Numbered from the stretch's first letter, positions 37,974-48,246 are shown. The stretch: DNA of 64,000 bases from Arthrobacter sp. H16F315 (GCF_024124825.1 NZ_JAMXSS010000002.1:2356001-2420000); one strand, 5' to 3'. The notes: generated by a model from the letters alone, not told the origin. Numbers and translations are program-made.

Positions 37974-39149
37974 ATGTCCACAGCGGGTGACGGGACGCTC
38001 AGGTCCGCCGACGTGGTTGTTATCGGCGGTGGCCAAGCCGGGCTCTCCGCCGCCTACCACCTGCGCCGCCGCGGCCTGGTCCCGGCCACAGCCCGCCCCG
38101 ACAACGGAGGAACGGCCGAGGGCGGAGGAACCGGCGGGCCGGCCGGCAGCTACCTTGTCCTCGACGGCGAGGACGGTCCAGGCGGGGCCTGGCGGCACCG
38201 CTGGAAGAGCCTGCGGATGTCCACCGTCAACGGCATCAGCGACCTGCCCGGCCGGCCGCAGCCCGCCGTCGACCCGGACGAAGCGAGCTCCAGCTTCCTG
38301 CCGAGGTACTTTGGCGGCTACGAACACGAGCTCTCGCTCGCCGTCGAGCGCCCCGTCAAAGTCCGGTCGGTCACCCGGGAGGACACGGAGCCGAACGGGC
38401 GGCTGCGGATCGCCAGCACGGGCGGCGACTGGTCCGCCCGGGCCATCATTAACGCCACCGGTTCCTGGACCCGGCCGTTTTGGCCGATCTACCCTGGACG
38501 GGCCACCTTCCAGGGTAGGCAGCTGCACGTTGCGGACTACGTTTCCGCCGAAGAGTTCCGCGGCCGGCATGTGATCGTGGTGGGCGGGGGAATCTCCGCC
38601 GTCGGTTTGCTCGACGAGATCTCCCACCTCACCGGGACCAGCTGGTTCACCCGCCGGGAACCGGTCTGGCGGGACACGGGCTTTGACCGCCGGGCCGGGC
38701 ACAACGCCGTCGCGCTGGTGGAAGAACGCGTCCGGCAGGGACTGCCGCCGCAAAGCATCGTCGCGGTGACCGGGTTGCTCTGGACCCCGGCCCTGCGCGC
38801 GGCCGCCGCCCGCGGAGTCCTGGAGCGCCAGCCCATGTTCACCGGCATCGAGCCCGGGGGAGTGCGGCGGGCAGATGGCAGCTTCCTGGCCGCCGACGTG
38901 ATCCTCTGGGCCACCGGCTTCCGGGCGGAGCTTGAACACCTCGCCCCGCTGCACCTGCGTGGCCCGGGCGGCGGGATCGCCATGGACGGCACGCAGGTGG
39001 CCGCGGAACCACGGGTCCACCTGGTGGGCTACGGTCCGTCCTCGTCCACCATCGGCGCCAACCGGGCGGGCCGGTCCGCGGTGGCAGGCATCCTGCGTTT
39101 ACTTGGCGGGCAGGATAAATTGGCAGGGGGCCTCGTTTACCCGGCCTGA
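37974..39149 (+). CDS. FAD-dependent oxidoreductase (flavin monooxygenase-like)
   Basis: A 391-residue flavoprotein with two dinucleotide-binding folds: VVIGGGQAGLSAAYHLRRRG (FAD, residues 14-33) and HVIVVGGGISAVGLL (NADPH, about residue 200), plus ATGF near the C-terminus. The order fits single-component flavin monooxygenases of the CzcO/Trk type. An unusual Gly/Thr-rich insertion follows the first glycine motif (residues ~36-56). The substrate is unknown. It is probably co-transcribed with the zinc-ribbon gene and the methyltransferase after it. Confidence 0.8.
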   Translation: MSTAGDGTLRSADVVVIGGGQAGLSAAYHLRRRGLVPATARPDNGGTAEGGGTGGPAGSYLVLDGEDGPGGAWRHRWKSLRMSTVNGISDLPGRPQPAVDPDEASSSFLPRYFGGYEHELSLAVERPVKVRSVTREDTEPNGRLRIASTGGDWSARAIINATGSWTRPFWPIYPGRATFQGRQLHVADYVSAEEFRGRHVIVVGGGISAVGLLDEISHLTGTSWFTRREPVWRDTGFDRRAGHNAVALVEERVRQGLPPQSIVAVTGLLWTPALRAAAARGVLERQPMFTGIEPGGVRRADGSFLAADVILWATGFRAELEHLAPLHLRGPGGGIAMDGTQVAAEPRVHLVGYGPSSSTIGANRAGRSAVAGILRLLGGQDKLAGGLVYPA

Positions 39150-39189
39150 ACACTCACTCACCGGACTCACATAAGGCGGCAACTCGCGC

Positions 39190-40374
39190 GTGGCGGACAA
39201 CACTCTTGAATCCCTCTTCTCCCGGCTGGGCAGGTCTCCGGATGTGGAGGCGCCCAACCTGCAGGCCTGGGACGCCACGGACCCGCTCCTGCTCGAGACC
39301 GCCGGCGGACTGCTCGCGGACGGGCTGCTGCCTCCGGGCGGACGGCTGGCCATCGTGGGGGACCGGTACGGAGCGTTGACCCTCGGCGCCCTGGCGCTGA
39401 ACGGGTGGAACACCGGGGGGCCGGCCGCGGTGAATGGATCTGTCCGTGTGCACCAGGACCTCATCACCGGGGAACGTGCCCTCCGCAACAACGCGGAGAA
39501 GCTAGGCGTCGACGGCGGTTTCGAGCAGTTTCCGCTCGGCGCCGGGCTGCTGTCCGGTGCCACCCTGGTGTTGCTCCAGCTGCCCAAGTCGCTGGCTGAG
39601 CTCGAGGAGATTGCCGACGCCGTCGCCCGCTACGCCGCGCCCGACGTTGTGCTGCTGGCAGGCGGCCGGGTCAAACACATGAGCCTGGGCATGAACGCCG
39701 TGCTGGAGCGTCACTTCGGTGAAGTCCAGCCGCAGCGTGCCCGGCAAAAGTCCCGGGTCCTGCTGGCCCGGCGTCCCCGCCCCGCCGCTGGTGCCCCGCC
39801 GTTCCCCAGCACGGAGGTCAATACCGACCTGGGACTGGCTGTCTGCGCCCGGGGCGCCGTCTTTGCCGGCACCGGGCTGGACATTGGCACCCGGTTCCTG
39901 CTGGAGTTCCTGCCCCAGATGCCGGCCGCACGGCACGCCGTCGACCTCGGCTGCGGGACCGGCATCCTCGCCGCCATGTATGCCCGCAGCCACCCCGGTT
40001 CCCGGGTCACGGCGACGGACCAGTCCGCCGCCGCCGTCGAGTCCGCCCGAGCCACGGCGCAGGCCAACGGCCTCGGTGACCGGATCACGGCCCTGCAGGA
40101 CGATGCGATGGCCTCACTCCCGGAGGCCAGCGCGGAGCTAATCCTGCTCAACCCGCCCTTCCACGTCGGTGCGGCGGTGCATTCCGGGGCTGGCATCAAA
40201 CTGATCGAGGCGGCGGGCCGGGTGCTGGCTCCGGGCGGGGAGCTCTGGACGGTGTTCAACAGCCACCTGCACTACCGGCCCGCGCTGGAGCGGCTTATTG
40301 GCCCCACCCGCGAGGTCGGAAGAAACCCTAAATTCACAGTGACAGCGAGCTTCCGGAAATCCGCTGCAGTGTGA
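39190..40374 (+). CDS. Class I SAM methyltransferase, RsmC/RlmG-like
   Basis: A 394-residue two-domain methyltransferase. The N-terminal half is a degenerate methyltransferase-like domain (VHQDLITGERALRNNAEKLG); the C-terminal half has the SAM motif VDLGCGTGILAAMYA and the NPPFH motif (ILLNPPFHVG) of guanine-N2 rRNA methyltransferases such as RsmC and RlmG. The target is therefore probably rRNA guanine. GTG start. It sits between the flavoprotein and the ROK regulator. Confidence 0.82.
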   Translation: MADNTLESLFSRLGRSPDVEAPNLQAWDATDPLLLETAGGLLADGLLPPGGRLAIVGDRYGALTLGALALNGWNTGGPAAVNGSVRVHQDLITGERALRNNAEKLGVDGGFEQFPLGAGLLSGATLVLLQLPKSLAELEEIADAVARYAAPDVVLLAGGRVKHMSLGMNAVLERHFGEVQPQRARQKSRVLLARRPRPAAGAPPFPSTEVNTDLGLAVCARGAVFAGTGLDIGTRFLLEFLPQMPAARHAVDLGCGTGILAAMYARSHPGSRVTATDQSAAAVESARATAQANGLGDRITALQDDAMASLPEASAELILLNPPFHVGAAVHSGAGIKLIEAAGRVLAPGGELWTVFNSHLHYRPALERLIGPTREVGRNPKFTVTASFRKSAAV

Positions 40375-40457
40375 AGCGGGGTGTATGGGCCGCCACCGGA
40401 GCGTAACGTACGATTCTGAGATAAGCAGTGCGCAGCCAAAGACGTTTAGGGGTATCA

Positions 40458-41711
40458 GTGCCTGAGATCCGCCAGCCCTCACCGAGGCGCGGAACCAACT
40501 TGCCGCGGATGGGGGATTTCAACCTCACGGTGATCCTCGACGCCATCCGTCGCTCCCCGGCGGGCCTTAGCCGGGTGGAACTGGCGCAGATTGTCGGGCT
40601 GTCCCCGCAGACGATCTCCAACATCTCCCGGCGGCTGCTGGACCAGGACCTGATCTACGAGGCGGGCAAGGAAGGCACCGGCCCGGGCAAGCCGCGGACC
40701 ATGCTCAGGCTCAAGTCCTCCGGGATGTACGCCGTCGGTGTCCATCTGGATCCCGCCCTCACAACGTTCGTCGTGCTGGACCTGGTCGGAGCAGTGGTCA
40801 AGCATTCCCGGATCAAGACCCCGATGGGCTCGGATCCCGGCGCCGTTATCAACACCATCGCCGCCGAAATCAAGCAGCTGGTCGTGGATTCCGGCGTCGA
40901 CCCCGCCCGGATCGCCGGCCTCGGCGTCGCTTCTCCCGGACCGATCGACCTGGAGGAGGGCACTGTGGTTGACCCTCCGCTCCTGCTCGGTTGGGACCGC
41001 GTGCCGCTCCGGGATGCGCTCGCAGCGGCGACGGGGCTGTCCACCATCGTGGATAAGGATGTAACAAGCGCCGCCGTGGCGGAGACCTGGGCGGGCGGTC
41101 CGAGCGGCTCCGGCAGCTTCGTGTTTATGTACATGGGCACCGGCATCGGCTGCGGGATCGTGCTCAATGACGAGGTGGTCCGCGGCACCTCCGGCAACGC
41201 CGGCGAGATCGGGCACATCATCGTGGATCCTGACGGCCCGCCGTGCGTGTGCGGGGCGCGCGGCTGCGTCCTGTCCTCCTGCATCCCTCAGGTCCTGGTG
41301 GCCCGCGCCGTCGAAACGGGGGTCCTGGCGGGACCCCTTGCGGTCCAGACCGGTCCCGCCATCCAGGAGAGCTTCGCCGCGCTGTGCGCCGCGGCGGGCG
41401 CAGGCGAGCCCCGGGCCGAGGCGATCATTGACCATTCCGCCGTGCTGGTGGCCCGCGCCGTTTCCATCGTTACCAACGCGTTGGACGTGGACCGTGTTGT
41501 TTTCGGCGGCCCGTTCTGGACCTGCCTCTCACAGCGCTACCTTGAACGGATCCCGGAGCTCGTCCGGGACGGCAGCGCCACCCGGAAGATCCACGAGATC
41601 GAAGTGGTCGGCACCGGCGTCGGCGAGGACGTCGGCGCGGTCGGCGCCGCCTGCCTCGTGCTGGAACACGCGCTGGCACCGCGCTCGCAGCGCCTCCTGC
41701 TGGACGGCTAA
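40458..41711 (+). CDS. ROK-family transcriptional regulator
   Basis: A 417-residue regulator with an N-terminal winged helix (LSRVELAQIVGLSPQTISNISRRLL, about 35-65) and a ROK sugar-kinase-like domain (GLGVASPGPIDLEEG, MGTGIGCGIVLNDEVVRG, GNAGEIGHI). The zinc motif is CVCGARGCVLSS, with the usual glutamate after GC replaced. Such NagC/XylR-type proteins repress sugar genes. No sugar operon is adjacent, so the target is unknown. The GTG at 40458 follows TAGGGG. Confidence 0.85.
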   Translation: MPEIRQPSPRRGTNLPRMGDFNLTVILDAIRRSPAGLSRVELAQIVGLSPQTISNISRRLLDQDLIYEAGKEGTGPGKPRTMLRLKSSGMYAVGVHLDPALTTFVVLDLVGAVVKHSRIKTPMGSDPGAVINTIAAEIKQLVVDSGVDPARIAGLGVASPGPIDLEEGTVVDPPLLLGWDRVPLRDALAAATGLSTIVDKDVTSAAVAETWAGGPSGSGSFVFMYMGTGIGCGIVLNDEVVRGTSGNAGEIGHIIVDPDGPPCVCGARGCVLSSCIPQVLVARAVETGVLAGPLAVQTGPAIQESFAALCAAAGAGEPRAEAIIDHSAVLVARAVSIVTNALDVDRVVFGGPFWTCLSQRYLERIPELVRDGSATRKIHEIEVVGTGVGEDVGAVGAACLVLEHALAPRSQRLLLDG

Positions 41712-41727
41712 AGCCTGCCGGCAGGCG

Positions 41728-41925
41728 TCAGTCGATGTCCTCCACGACGGAACCGAACGGGATGGTGGAGTCCAGATGGGCCTGGTGGTCGTGCGGGTGC
41801 ACCACAACCCGGACGCCGTGCATCTTGTCCGCCGCGGACTGCATCAAAATGGGACGCACGGCGTTGATGAAACTCTCGCTCTTGCCGGCGAGGTACTCCT
41901 GGTAGCTGGCTGGAAGCTGGATCAT
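41728..41925 (-). CDS. Small conserved protein, unknown function
   Basis: A 65-residue acidic cytoplasmic protein, MIQLPASYQEYLAGKSE at the start and VPFGSVVEDID-like end (STIPFGSVVEDID), with HPHDHQAH in the middle. I do not recognise a named family; similar short proteins occur in Arthrobacter from memory. The start at 41925 lacks a clear Shine-Dalgarno. It converges on the ROK gene with 16 bp between them. Confidence 0.5.
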   Translation of the reverse strand: MIQLPASYQEYLAGKSESFINAVRPILMQSAADKMHGVRVVVHPHDHQAHLDSTIPFGSVVEDID

Positions 41926-42124
41926 GGCAAAAGGATAGTCCTGCGCGGGCGTGAAAGGCAGATGCCGGCGCCAACACTTCCGCCTGGCAGACCGTCCGCA
42001 AACCGGCCCCGGGCGCAGTGAAGCGAAGAATATTCTGTTAACAGCCGGAAAATTCCGTAAGAGCACGTCTTAATTCGGCGGCGGACTTGAACGCTGCCCG
42101 GGCGGGCCGTAAAGTTCTATCCAA

Positions 42125-42214
42125 GTTACCCCGGTAACGTGTCAGCGATCCTCCGCTGAAGGCCTGCCCCGCGGCGGCCCAGGAGGGTGTGGGTGCCCCC
42201 ATGTGGGCCTGACA
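42125..42214 (+). promoter_or_regulatory. Structured leader upstream of metF (candidate cis-regulatory RNA)
   Basis: A closing stem TGTCAG (42140-42145)/CTGACA (42209-42214) encloses two further pairings: CCTCC/GGAGG (42150-42185) with an inner GGCC/GGCC stem, and GCCC/GGGC near 42195-42208. A small hairpin GTTAC/GTAAC precedes it. The arrangement resembles a three-way junction. No cobalamin box or SAM-riboswitch core is visible. The pairing is seen by eye; function is inferred. Confidence 0.35.
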
Positions 42215-42340
42215 TTTGCTCACGGAATACTTCGTATCAGGCGTAACAGTCGCGGCTGCGTCCTGCTGGAGTCTCCTCCGTGTTCCCCAAACTCAATTCA
42301 CCGACGGCAACGCCGTCAGTGGTCACAGCCAAGGACGCAA

Positions 42341-43315
42341 ATGTCTCCACCAAGCCTTATTGACACCCATCCTGATCTAGCCGGAACGGCTCCTGTCGCC
42401 CTCTCCTACGAGCTATTCCCGCCGCGGTCACCCGCTGCCACGGAATCGCTCTGGACCACCATCGGCGAACTCGAAAGCACGGACCCGGACTACGTGTCCG
42501 TGACCTACGGCGCCAGCGGCTCGAACCGGACCACCGCCGTCGAACTGATCAACCGGCTTGTCCAGGAGACCACGCTGCGGCCGCTGGCCCACCTGACCTG
42601 CGTTGGAAACTCACCCCAAGAGCTCGCCGACATCATCGGCGAACTGCTCGACGTCGGCGTGCGCGGCATCCTGGCCCTGCGCGGCGACCAGCCCAAAGAC
42701 GGCGTTATGCCGCCCGCGGGCTCGCTGCGCTACGCACAGGACCTGATTGAGCTCATCCGCCGGGTCGAACAGCGCCGGTCAGCATTGCTCTGCGCCGGTA
42801 AGGTGGCCATCGGCGTCGCCGCCTACCCCACCCGGCACCCGGAATCCCCGAGCGAAGCGCATGATGTGGAGGTGCTCCTGGCCAAGCAGCGCTCCGGCGC
42901 GGACTTTGCCATCACCCAGGTCTTTTTCCACACCGGGCAGTACGCGGACCTGCTGGCACGGGCACGCCGGGCCGGCGTCACCATCCCGATTATTCCGGGG
43001 GTTATGCCGCTCACCAGCGTCCGCCGGCTCACCCGCCTCAGCGAGCTGACCGGCGTCGCACCGGACCCGGTCCTCATCGACCGGCTCGCCGCCGCGGGCA
43101 CCGACACCGACCGGACCCGGATCGGGGTCAGCGCCACAGTGGACTTGGCTAACGCGGCGCTGGACGCCGGAGCCCCCGGGTTGCACCTCTACACCTTCAA
43201 CGAACACGCCGCCGCACTGGACGTGCTGGACAAACTCGCGCTGCCGCGCCCGCGGAGCGCCAACCGGCACAGGAGCCACCAGCGCACAGCCGGACGCCGT
43301 CAGCTCGCCGGCTGA
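42341..43315 (+). CDS. metF: Methylenetetrahydrofolate reductase
   Basis: FAD-dependent reduction of 5,10-methylene-THF to 5-methyl-THF, the methyl donor for methionine. The 324 residues carry ALSYELFPPRSP (catalytic glutamate), VSVTYGASGSNR, LTCVGNSPQEL, GILALRGDQPKDG and DFAITQVFFHTGQY. The C-terminal ~20 residues are basic and unconserved. The ATG at 42341 follows AAGGA. It lies 53 bp ahead of metE, which uses its product. Confidence 0.95.
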   Translation: MSPPSLIDTHPDLAGTAPVALSYELFPPRSPAATESLWTTIGELESTDPDYVSVTYGASGSNRTTAVELINRLVQETTLRPLAHLTCVGNSPQELADIIGELLDVGVRGILALRGDQPKDGVMPPAGSLRYAQDLIELIRRVEQRRSALLCAGKVAIGVAAYPTRHPESPSEAHDVEVLLAKQRSGADFAITQVFFHTGQYADLLARARRAGVTIPIIPGVMPLTSVRRLTRLSELTGVAPDPVLIDRLAAAGTDTDRTRIGVSATVDLANAALDAGAPGLHLYTFNEHAAALDVLDKLALPRPRSANRHRSHQRTAGRRQLAG

Positions 43316-43368
43316 CGGCTCACCAAAAACTCTCCTCCGCACCACACCACCAACTTCTAGGACTTCCC

Positions 43369-45699
43369 ATGACTGACACGCTCACCCCCTTCCCGTCCGC
43401 TTCGATCCTGGGCTACCCACGCATCGGCCGGCGCCGCGAACTCAAGAAAGCCGTCGAGGCTTACTGGGCCGGCGGCATCGATGCCGCAGCCCTCGATGCC
43501 GCAGCCAAGGAGATCCAGCTCGGCACCGCCAAGCGCCTCCAGGGCCTGGGCCTGACCGAGGCGGCAGCAGTGCCCGGCACCTTCTCCTACTACGACCAGG
43601 TGCTCGACGCCGCCGCCCACCTCGGCGCGCTGCCCGCCCGCTTCGGTAACCTCCTGGATGCCGGGGGCCAGCTCGGCATCGACGGCTACTTCACCCTGGC
43701 CCGCGGCACCAAAGACCAGCAGCCACTGGAAATGACCAAGTGGTTCGACACCAACTACCACTACCTCGTCCCGGAAATCGGCCCGGAAACCGACTTCTCG
43801 CTGACTTCCAGCCGCATCGTTGAGGAATTCGCCTACGCTTTGGCCAACGGCGTCGAGACTCGGCCGTACCTCGTCGGCCCGGTCACTTTCCTGTTGCTGA
43901 GCAAGGCCTCCGAGGACGCCCCCGCCGGCTTCAGCCCGCTCTCGCGCCTGGCGGACGTCCTACCGGTGTACACCGTCCTGCTGGAGAAGCTCGCCGCCGC
44001 CGGGGCCAGCTGGGTCCAGCTCGACGAGCCCGCCCTGGTGGTGGACCAGGACACCCCCGCCGAAGAGATCCAGGCCGCCGTCGCCCGTTCCTACGAGGTG
44101 CTCGCCGCCGCCGCCAACCGCCCCCGGCTGTTCGTCTCCACCCCCTACGGCGCGCTCGACGGGCAGCTCGGCACGCTCGCCGCCACCGGCATCGACGCCC
44201 TGCACCTGGACGTCTACAAGGGCGGTGTGCCCGCAGCGGCGGCCCTGGCCGCGCTGGGCAATACGACCCTCGTCGCAGGCGTAGTGGACGGGCACAACAT
44301 TTGGCGCAACGATCTTGCCGCCTCGGCCGGGAAGCTCACCGAGCTCCGGAAGTCCGTCGCCCGGCTGGCCGTCAGCACCTCCACCACCACCGCGCACGTT
44401 CCGCACGACGTCGAGGAGGAAGTCCAGCTCCCCGCGCAGCTGCGCAGCTGGCTCGCCTTCGCCGACCAGAAGGCTACCGAAGTTGTTACCCTGGCCGGTT
44501 GGCTGACCGAGCCGGAAGCAGCCCGGCCCGCCATCGAGGCGGCCACCCGCATCATCGCCGACCGTGCCGCAGCCAAGGGCGTCCGCCGCGACGAGGTCCG
44601 GAACCGCACCGCCGCACTGACCGGGGCCGACTTCAGCCGCTCAGCCTACGCCGTCCGCGAAGCCGCGCAGTCTGCGGCGCTGCACCTGCCCCCACTGCCG
44701 ACCACCACCATCGGCTCCTTCCCGCAGACCGGTGAGATCCGCACCGCCCGGGCCCGCGCCAACAAGGGCTTGATCAGCGCCGAACAGTACGGGCTGCTGA
44801 TGAAGGATGAGATCAAGCGTGTTGTGGAGCTGCAGGAAGAGCTCGGTTTCGACGTCCTGGTTCATGGTGAGCCGGAGCGCAACGACATGGTCCAGTATTT
44901 CGCCGAAAACCTCGAGGGCTTCGACGTCACGGTGCACGGCTGGGTCCAGTCCTACGGCTCCCGCTGCACCCGCCCGTCCATCCTGTGGGGCGATGTCACC
45001 CGCGGTGCACCGATTACAGTGGACTGGGCCAGCTATGCGCAGTCGCTCACCGGCAAGCCGATGAAGGGCATGCTCACCGGACCGGTCACCATCCTCGCCT
45101 GGTCCTTCGTCCGCGACGACCAGCCGCTCGGCGAGACCGCCAACCAGGTGGCGCTGGCCCTGCGCGATGAGATCACGGACCTCGAAGCTGCCGGCATCAG
45201 GATCATCCAGGTGGACGAGCCAGCCCTGCGCGAACTCCTGCCGCTGCGCACGGCGGACCAGGCCGCGTACCTGGACTGGTCGGTGAACTCCTTCCGCCTC
45301 GCCACCGCGGGCGCCGCGGATGCCACCCAGATCCACACGCACCTGTGCTACTCCGAGTTTGGCGCCATCATCGACGCGATCGACGGCCTCGACGCCGACG
45401 TCACCTCGATCGAGGCCGCCCGGTCCCGGATGGAGGTTGTGCATGATCTTCAGTCCCATGGCTTCAGCCGCGGCGTCGGCCCGGGTGTGTATGACATCCA
45501 CTCACCGCGCGTCCCGGGCGAGCAGGAAGTCACCGAACTGCTCAGCACCGCCGTCAGGCACGTCCCGTCCCGCCAGCTCTGGGTCAATCCGGACTGCGGC
45601 CTGAAAACCCGCGGCTACGCCGAAACCGAAGAATCCCTGCGCAACCTCGTCGCCGCCACCCGCACGGTGCGTGCCGGGCTGCTTGCGGCGGCCAACTAG
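43369..45699 (+). CDS. metE: Cobalamin-independent methionine synthase
   Basis: Transfers methyl from 5-methyl-THF(Glu)3 to homocysteine. The 776-residue two-barrel protein has the N-terminal half (LGYPRIGRRRELKKAVE, KWFDTNYHYLVPE) and the catalytic half (TTTIGSFPQTGEIR, HGEPERNDMVQYF, IQVDEPALRE). Zinc ligands are in HTHLCYSEFG and NPDCGLKTRG. It is downstream of metF, forming a methyl-supply pair, and ends in a perfect hairpin. Confidence 0.97.
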   Translation: MTDTLTPFPSASILGYPRIGRRRELKKAVEAYWAGGIDAAALDAAAKEIQLGTAKRLQGLGLTEAAAVPGTFSYYDQVLDAAAHLGALPARFGNLLDAGGQLGIDGYFTLARGTKDQQPLEMTKWFDTNYHYLVPEIGPETDFSLTSSRIVEEFAYALANGVETRPYLVGPVTFLLLSKASEDAPAGFSPLSRLADVLPVYTVLLEKLAAAGASWVQLDEPALVVDQDTPAEEIQAAVARSYEVLAAAANRPRLFVSTPYGALDGQLGTLAATGIDALHLDVYKGGVPAAAALAALGNTTLVAGVVDGHNIWRNDLAASAGKLTELRKSVARLAVSTSTTTAHVPHDVEEEVQLPAQLRSWLAFADQKATEVVTLAGWLTEPEAARPAIEAATRIIADRAAAKGVRRDEVRNRTAALTGADFSRSAYAVREAAQSAALHLPPLPTTTIGSFPQTGEIRTARARANKGLISAEQYGLLMKDEIKRVVELQEELGFDVLVHGEPERNDMVQYFAENLEGFDVTVHGWVQSYGSRCTRPSILWGDVTRGAPITVDWASYAQSLTGKPMKGMLTGPVTILAWSFVRDDQPLGETANQVALALRDEITDLEAAGIRIIQVDEPALRELLPLRTADQAAYLDWSVNSFRLATAGAADATQIHTHLCYSEFGAIIDAIDGLDADVTSIEAARSRMEVVHDLQSHGFSRGVGPGVYDIHSPRVPGEQEVTELLSTAVRHVPSRQLWVNPDCGLKTRGYAETEESLRNLVAATRTVRAGLLAAAN

Positions 45700-45712
45700 C
45701 CCAGCGCCAGGA

Positions 45713-45757
45713 ACGACGCCGGCCGGTCACCCCGCAAAGGTGACCGGCCGGCGTCGT
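45713..45757. terminator. Bidirectional terminator, 19-bp perfect stem, after metE
   Basis: ACGACGCCGGCCGGTCACC and its exact complement around a 7-nt loop CCGCAAA, between convergent metE and the DUF2004 gene. Confidence 0.85.
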
Positions 45758-45782
45758 ACGTTGTGAAGTTGTGCCCGTGAAG

Positions 45783-46289
45783 TCAGCTCTCCCAGAGGAT
45801 CTCATCATCCACGACGCCGTCCTCGTCCGCCGAAGCGACCAGGACTTCGTCGGTGAAATGGTTTCCGAGAGTGAAATCCAGGACGAAGTAGCGCTCCGGC
45901 TGGCCGGGGAAAATCCCCACATGGCCCAGTTTCAGGGCCTTGAGGAATACCTCATTGGTCAGCTGGCTCTTGTCCGTGATGCCAAAGACCTTCTGCAGGT
46001 GTTCGGCCTTAATCGCGTTGCAGTGAAAATGGCGGTATTCCTGCGGGCTGGTTCCGTCTTCATCGAGTTCCTCGGCGATCATGTCGCGGACCTCGTCCAC
46101 AAGCTCGGGCAGGAACCGGAGGCGGTAGTCGACCTTGCGCAGGGCCGCTTCATCGAAGTGGTCGTGCGCTTGGACATTTAAGTCAAGCTCCAGGGTTTGA
46201 CCCGCCAGATCATGCTTGGCGGAGAAATTATGGTCTCTCCCGTGGTTGAGCTCGACTTCTCCGAAATGCTGGCTGGCTACCTTGCTCAT
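45783..46289 (-). CDS. DUF2004 domain-containing protein
   Basis: A 168-residue soluble acidic protein. HFGEVELNHGRDHNFSAKHDLAGQTLELDLNV at the start (beta-rich) and ERYFVLDFTLGNHFTDEVLVASADEDG at the end match DUF2004, a family of unknown function. No catalytic motif is visible. It ends head-on against metE with a shared hairpin and starts 63 bp from the end of the BCCT gene on the same strand. Confidence 0.75.
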   Translation of the reverse strand: MSKVASQHFGEVELNHGRDHNFSAKHDLAGQTLELDLNVQAHDHFDEAALRKVDYRLRFLPELVDEVRDMIAEELDEDGTSPQEYRHFHCNAIKAEHLQKVFGITDKSQLTNEVFLKALKLGHVGIFPGQPERYFVLDFTLGNHFTDEVLVASADEDGVVDDEILWES

Positions 46290-46352
46290 ACTTTCAACAT
46301 AGCCCTGAATACCGCTCCGTTCCAGCGTTCGCCCTGCCTTTTTAGCGCAGGA

Positions 46353-48246
46353 TCACCAGCGCGAGGGTTCCTGATCGCCCCGGTCCGGGATGTCCTTGGC
46401 ATCCCGGGAAACAAACGGATCGTGCTCCACAACGTTGTCAACGTCGGAGATCAGGACGTCATGGGACTCGGCGTTTTCGATCGCCAGGGCCCGTTCCGAG
46501 GCGTGCCGTGGCTGCGGCGCCTCGGCCATCAGGGTGTCGACGGCCGCGGTGGAGGGCTCGGGGCTTGGCATGATTTCCTCCGGGACTGCCGTCCCGGCCG
46601 GGCGCCGCGGCGGCGCAGCAGCTGCATCCAGCGCGGTGTACTGCCGAGGATCCCGTTCTCGGCGAGTTCTTCCACTTCCAGGCCGTAGAAGTCACCGATG
46701 TGGTCTACCAGTTGGGCGCGGCGGGCCCGGTCATAGGCCCGGCGCTCACGGCTGAAGGCGATGAACGTGGACCAGCAAATCAGCAGCATCACCACGCTGA
46801 AAGGCAGCGCGATGATAATCGCCGCGGTCTGCAGGGCCACCAGCCCGCCGGAGATCAGCAGGGAAATGGCCAGGACCGCGGTGATCAGGACAAAGAAGGT
46901 CCTGATGCGTTTCTTCGGGTTGACCTGGCCGCCGGTGGCGATCATGCCCATCACCAAGGCCCCGGAGTCCGAGGAGGTGATAAAGAAAATGGCGATCAGC
47001 AGGATGACGCCCACAGTCAGGACCGGAGTGCCGGGAATGAAGTCGAGCATGCTGAACAGGGCGCTGGAGACATTGACGCTGCCGTCGGACTCCAGGAGTG
47101 TGCCGTTGCCGCCGAGTTCGACAGCGAGGGCAGTGCCGCCAAGGACGCTGAACCAGAGGATGCCGATCAGGGTCGGGACCAGGATGACGCCGGCAACAAA
47201 CTGGCGGACCGTGCGGCCCTTGGAAATCCGGGCAATGAAAATACCAACAAAGGGGGCCCAGGAAATCCACCAGCCCCAGTAGAACGAGGTCCAGGAGGCT
47301 TGCCATGCTTCGCCGGCAGCACCGGTGAAGGCATTGACGTTAAAGGAAAGCGAAACGAAGTTCTGCACGTAGGCGCCCATGGACTGGACAAATTCGCGAA
47401 GCAGGAAGGTCGACGGGCCAAAGACCAGCAGGTAGACCACCAGCAGGCCGGCGAGCACGAGGTTGATGCTGGAGAGCCATTTCATGCCCTTGGTCAGTCC
47501 GGAGAGGACGGAGAGCAGGACGAAGAAGGAAATGATGATGATAATAACGATTTCGGAGCCACGGCTGGCTTCCACCAGGTTGATGCTTTCCAGCCCGGCG
47601 CTGATCTGCAGCACACCCAGGCCCAAGGAGGTCGCCACGCCGAACAGGGTGCCCACCAAGGCGACAACGTCGATGGCGTTTCCCCACGAACCCTGCACCC
47701 GCTTGCCCAGCAGCGGCTCGAGGGCCCAGCGGATGGACACGGGCCGCTTGCGGCGGTGGATCGCGTAGGCCAGGGCAAGTCCGATCACCACGTAGATGGA
47801 CCAGGCGTGTACCCCCAATGCAGGTACGTCTGGCTGAGCGCTTGCTGGGCCAGTTCCGAGGGGGTACCGCTCACCCCGGGCCGGGGCTTGGCGAAGTGGC
47901 TCAGCGGCTCGCTGACACCATAAAAAACCAGGCCGATGCCCATGCCGGCTGCGAACAGAAGCGCAAACCAGGCCAGCAGGGAAAACTCGGGTTCGTCGTC
48001 GTCGTGGCCGAGCTTGATGTCGCCAAAACGGCTGAAGCCCAGGAAGAGGCTAAAGGCAACAAAGAAGCTGGTAATCAGGACGTAATACCAGTTGAAGGAG
48101 TTCACGATGTTTGACTGGATGGTGCTGAACATTGCTTCGGCGGTCTTGGGAGCCAGCAGTGCAAATGCCGCGAAAACGGTCACCAGCACTGCCGCGGGCC
48201 AGAAGACCCACCGTTCTACGATTCGGGGTCTAGTATTTTCGGCCAT
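46353..48246 (-). CDS. BCCT-family betaine/choline transporter, two frameshifts
   Basis: A ~631-residue transporter for compatible solutes such as glycine betaine. It has about 12 helices and the BCCT signature in SWTSFYWGWWISWAPFVGIFIARISKGRTVR. The frame is broken at five C/G (47812-47816); one more G gives SQTYLHWGVHAWSIYVVIG. A second break near 46593-46595 ends the frame at 46529; one added base continues as GTAVPEEIMPSPEPSTAAVDT to 46353, an acidic cytoplasmic tail. The first break is clear; the second is probable. Substrate choice is unproven. Confidence 0.85.

Noticed and set aside
42125..42340. Cobalamin or SAM riboswitch before metF
   Set aside because: No GCCACTG B12 box and no SAM-I/IV core could be found; kept only as an unassigned structured leader.
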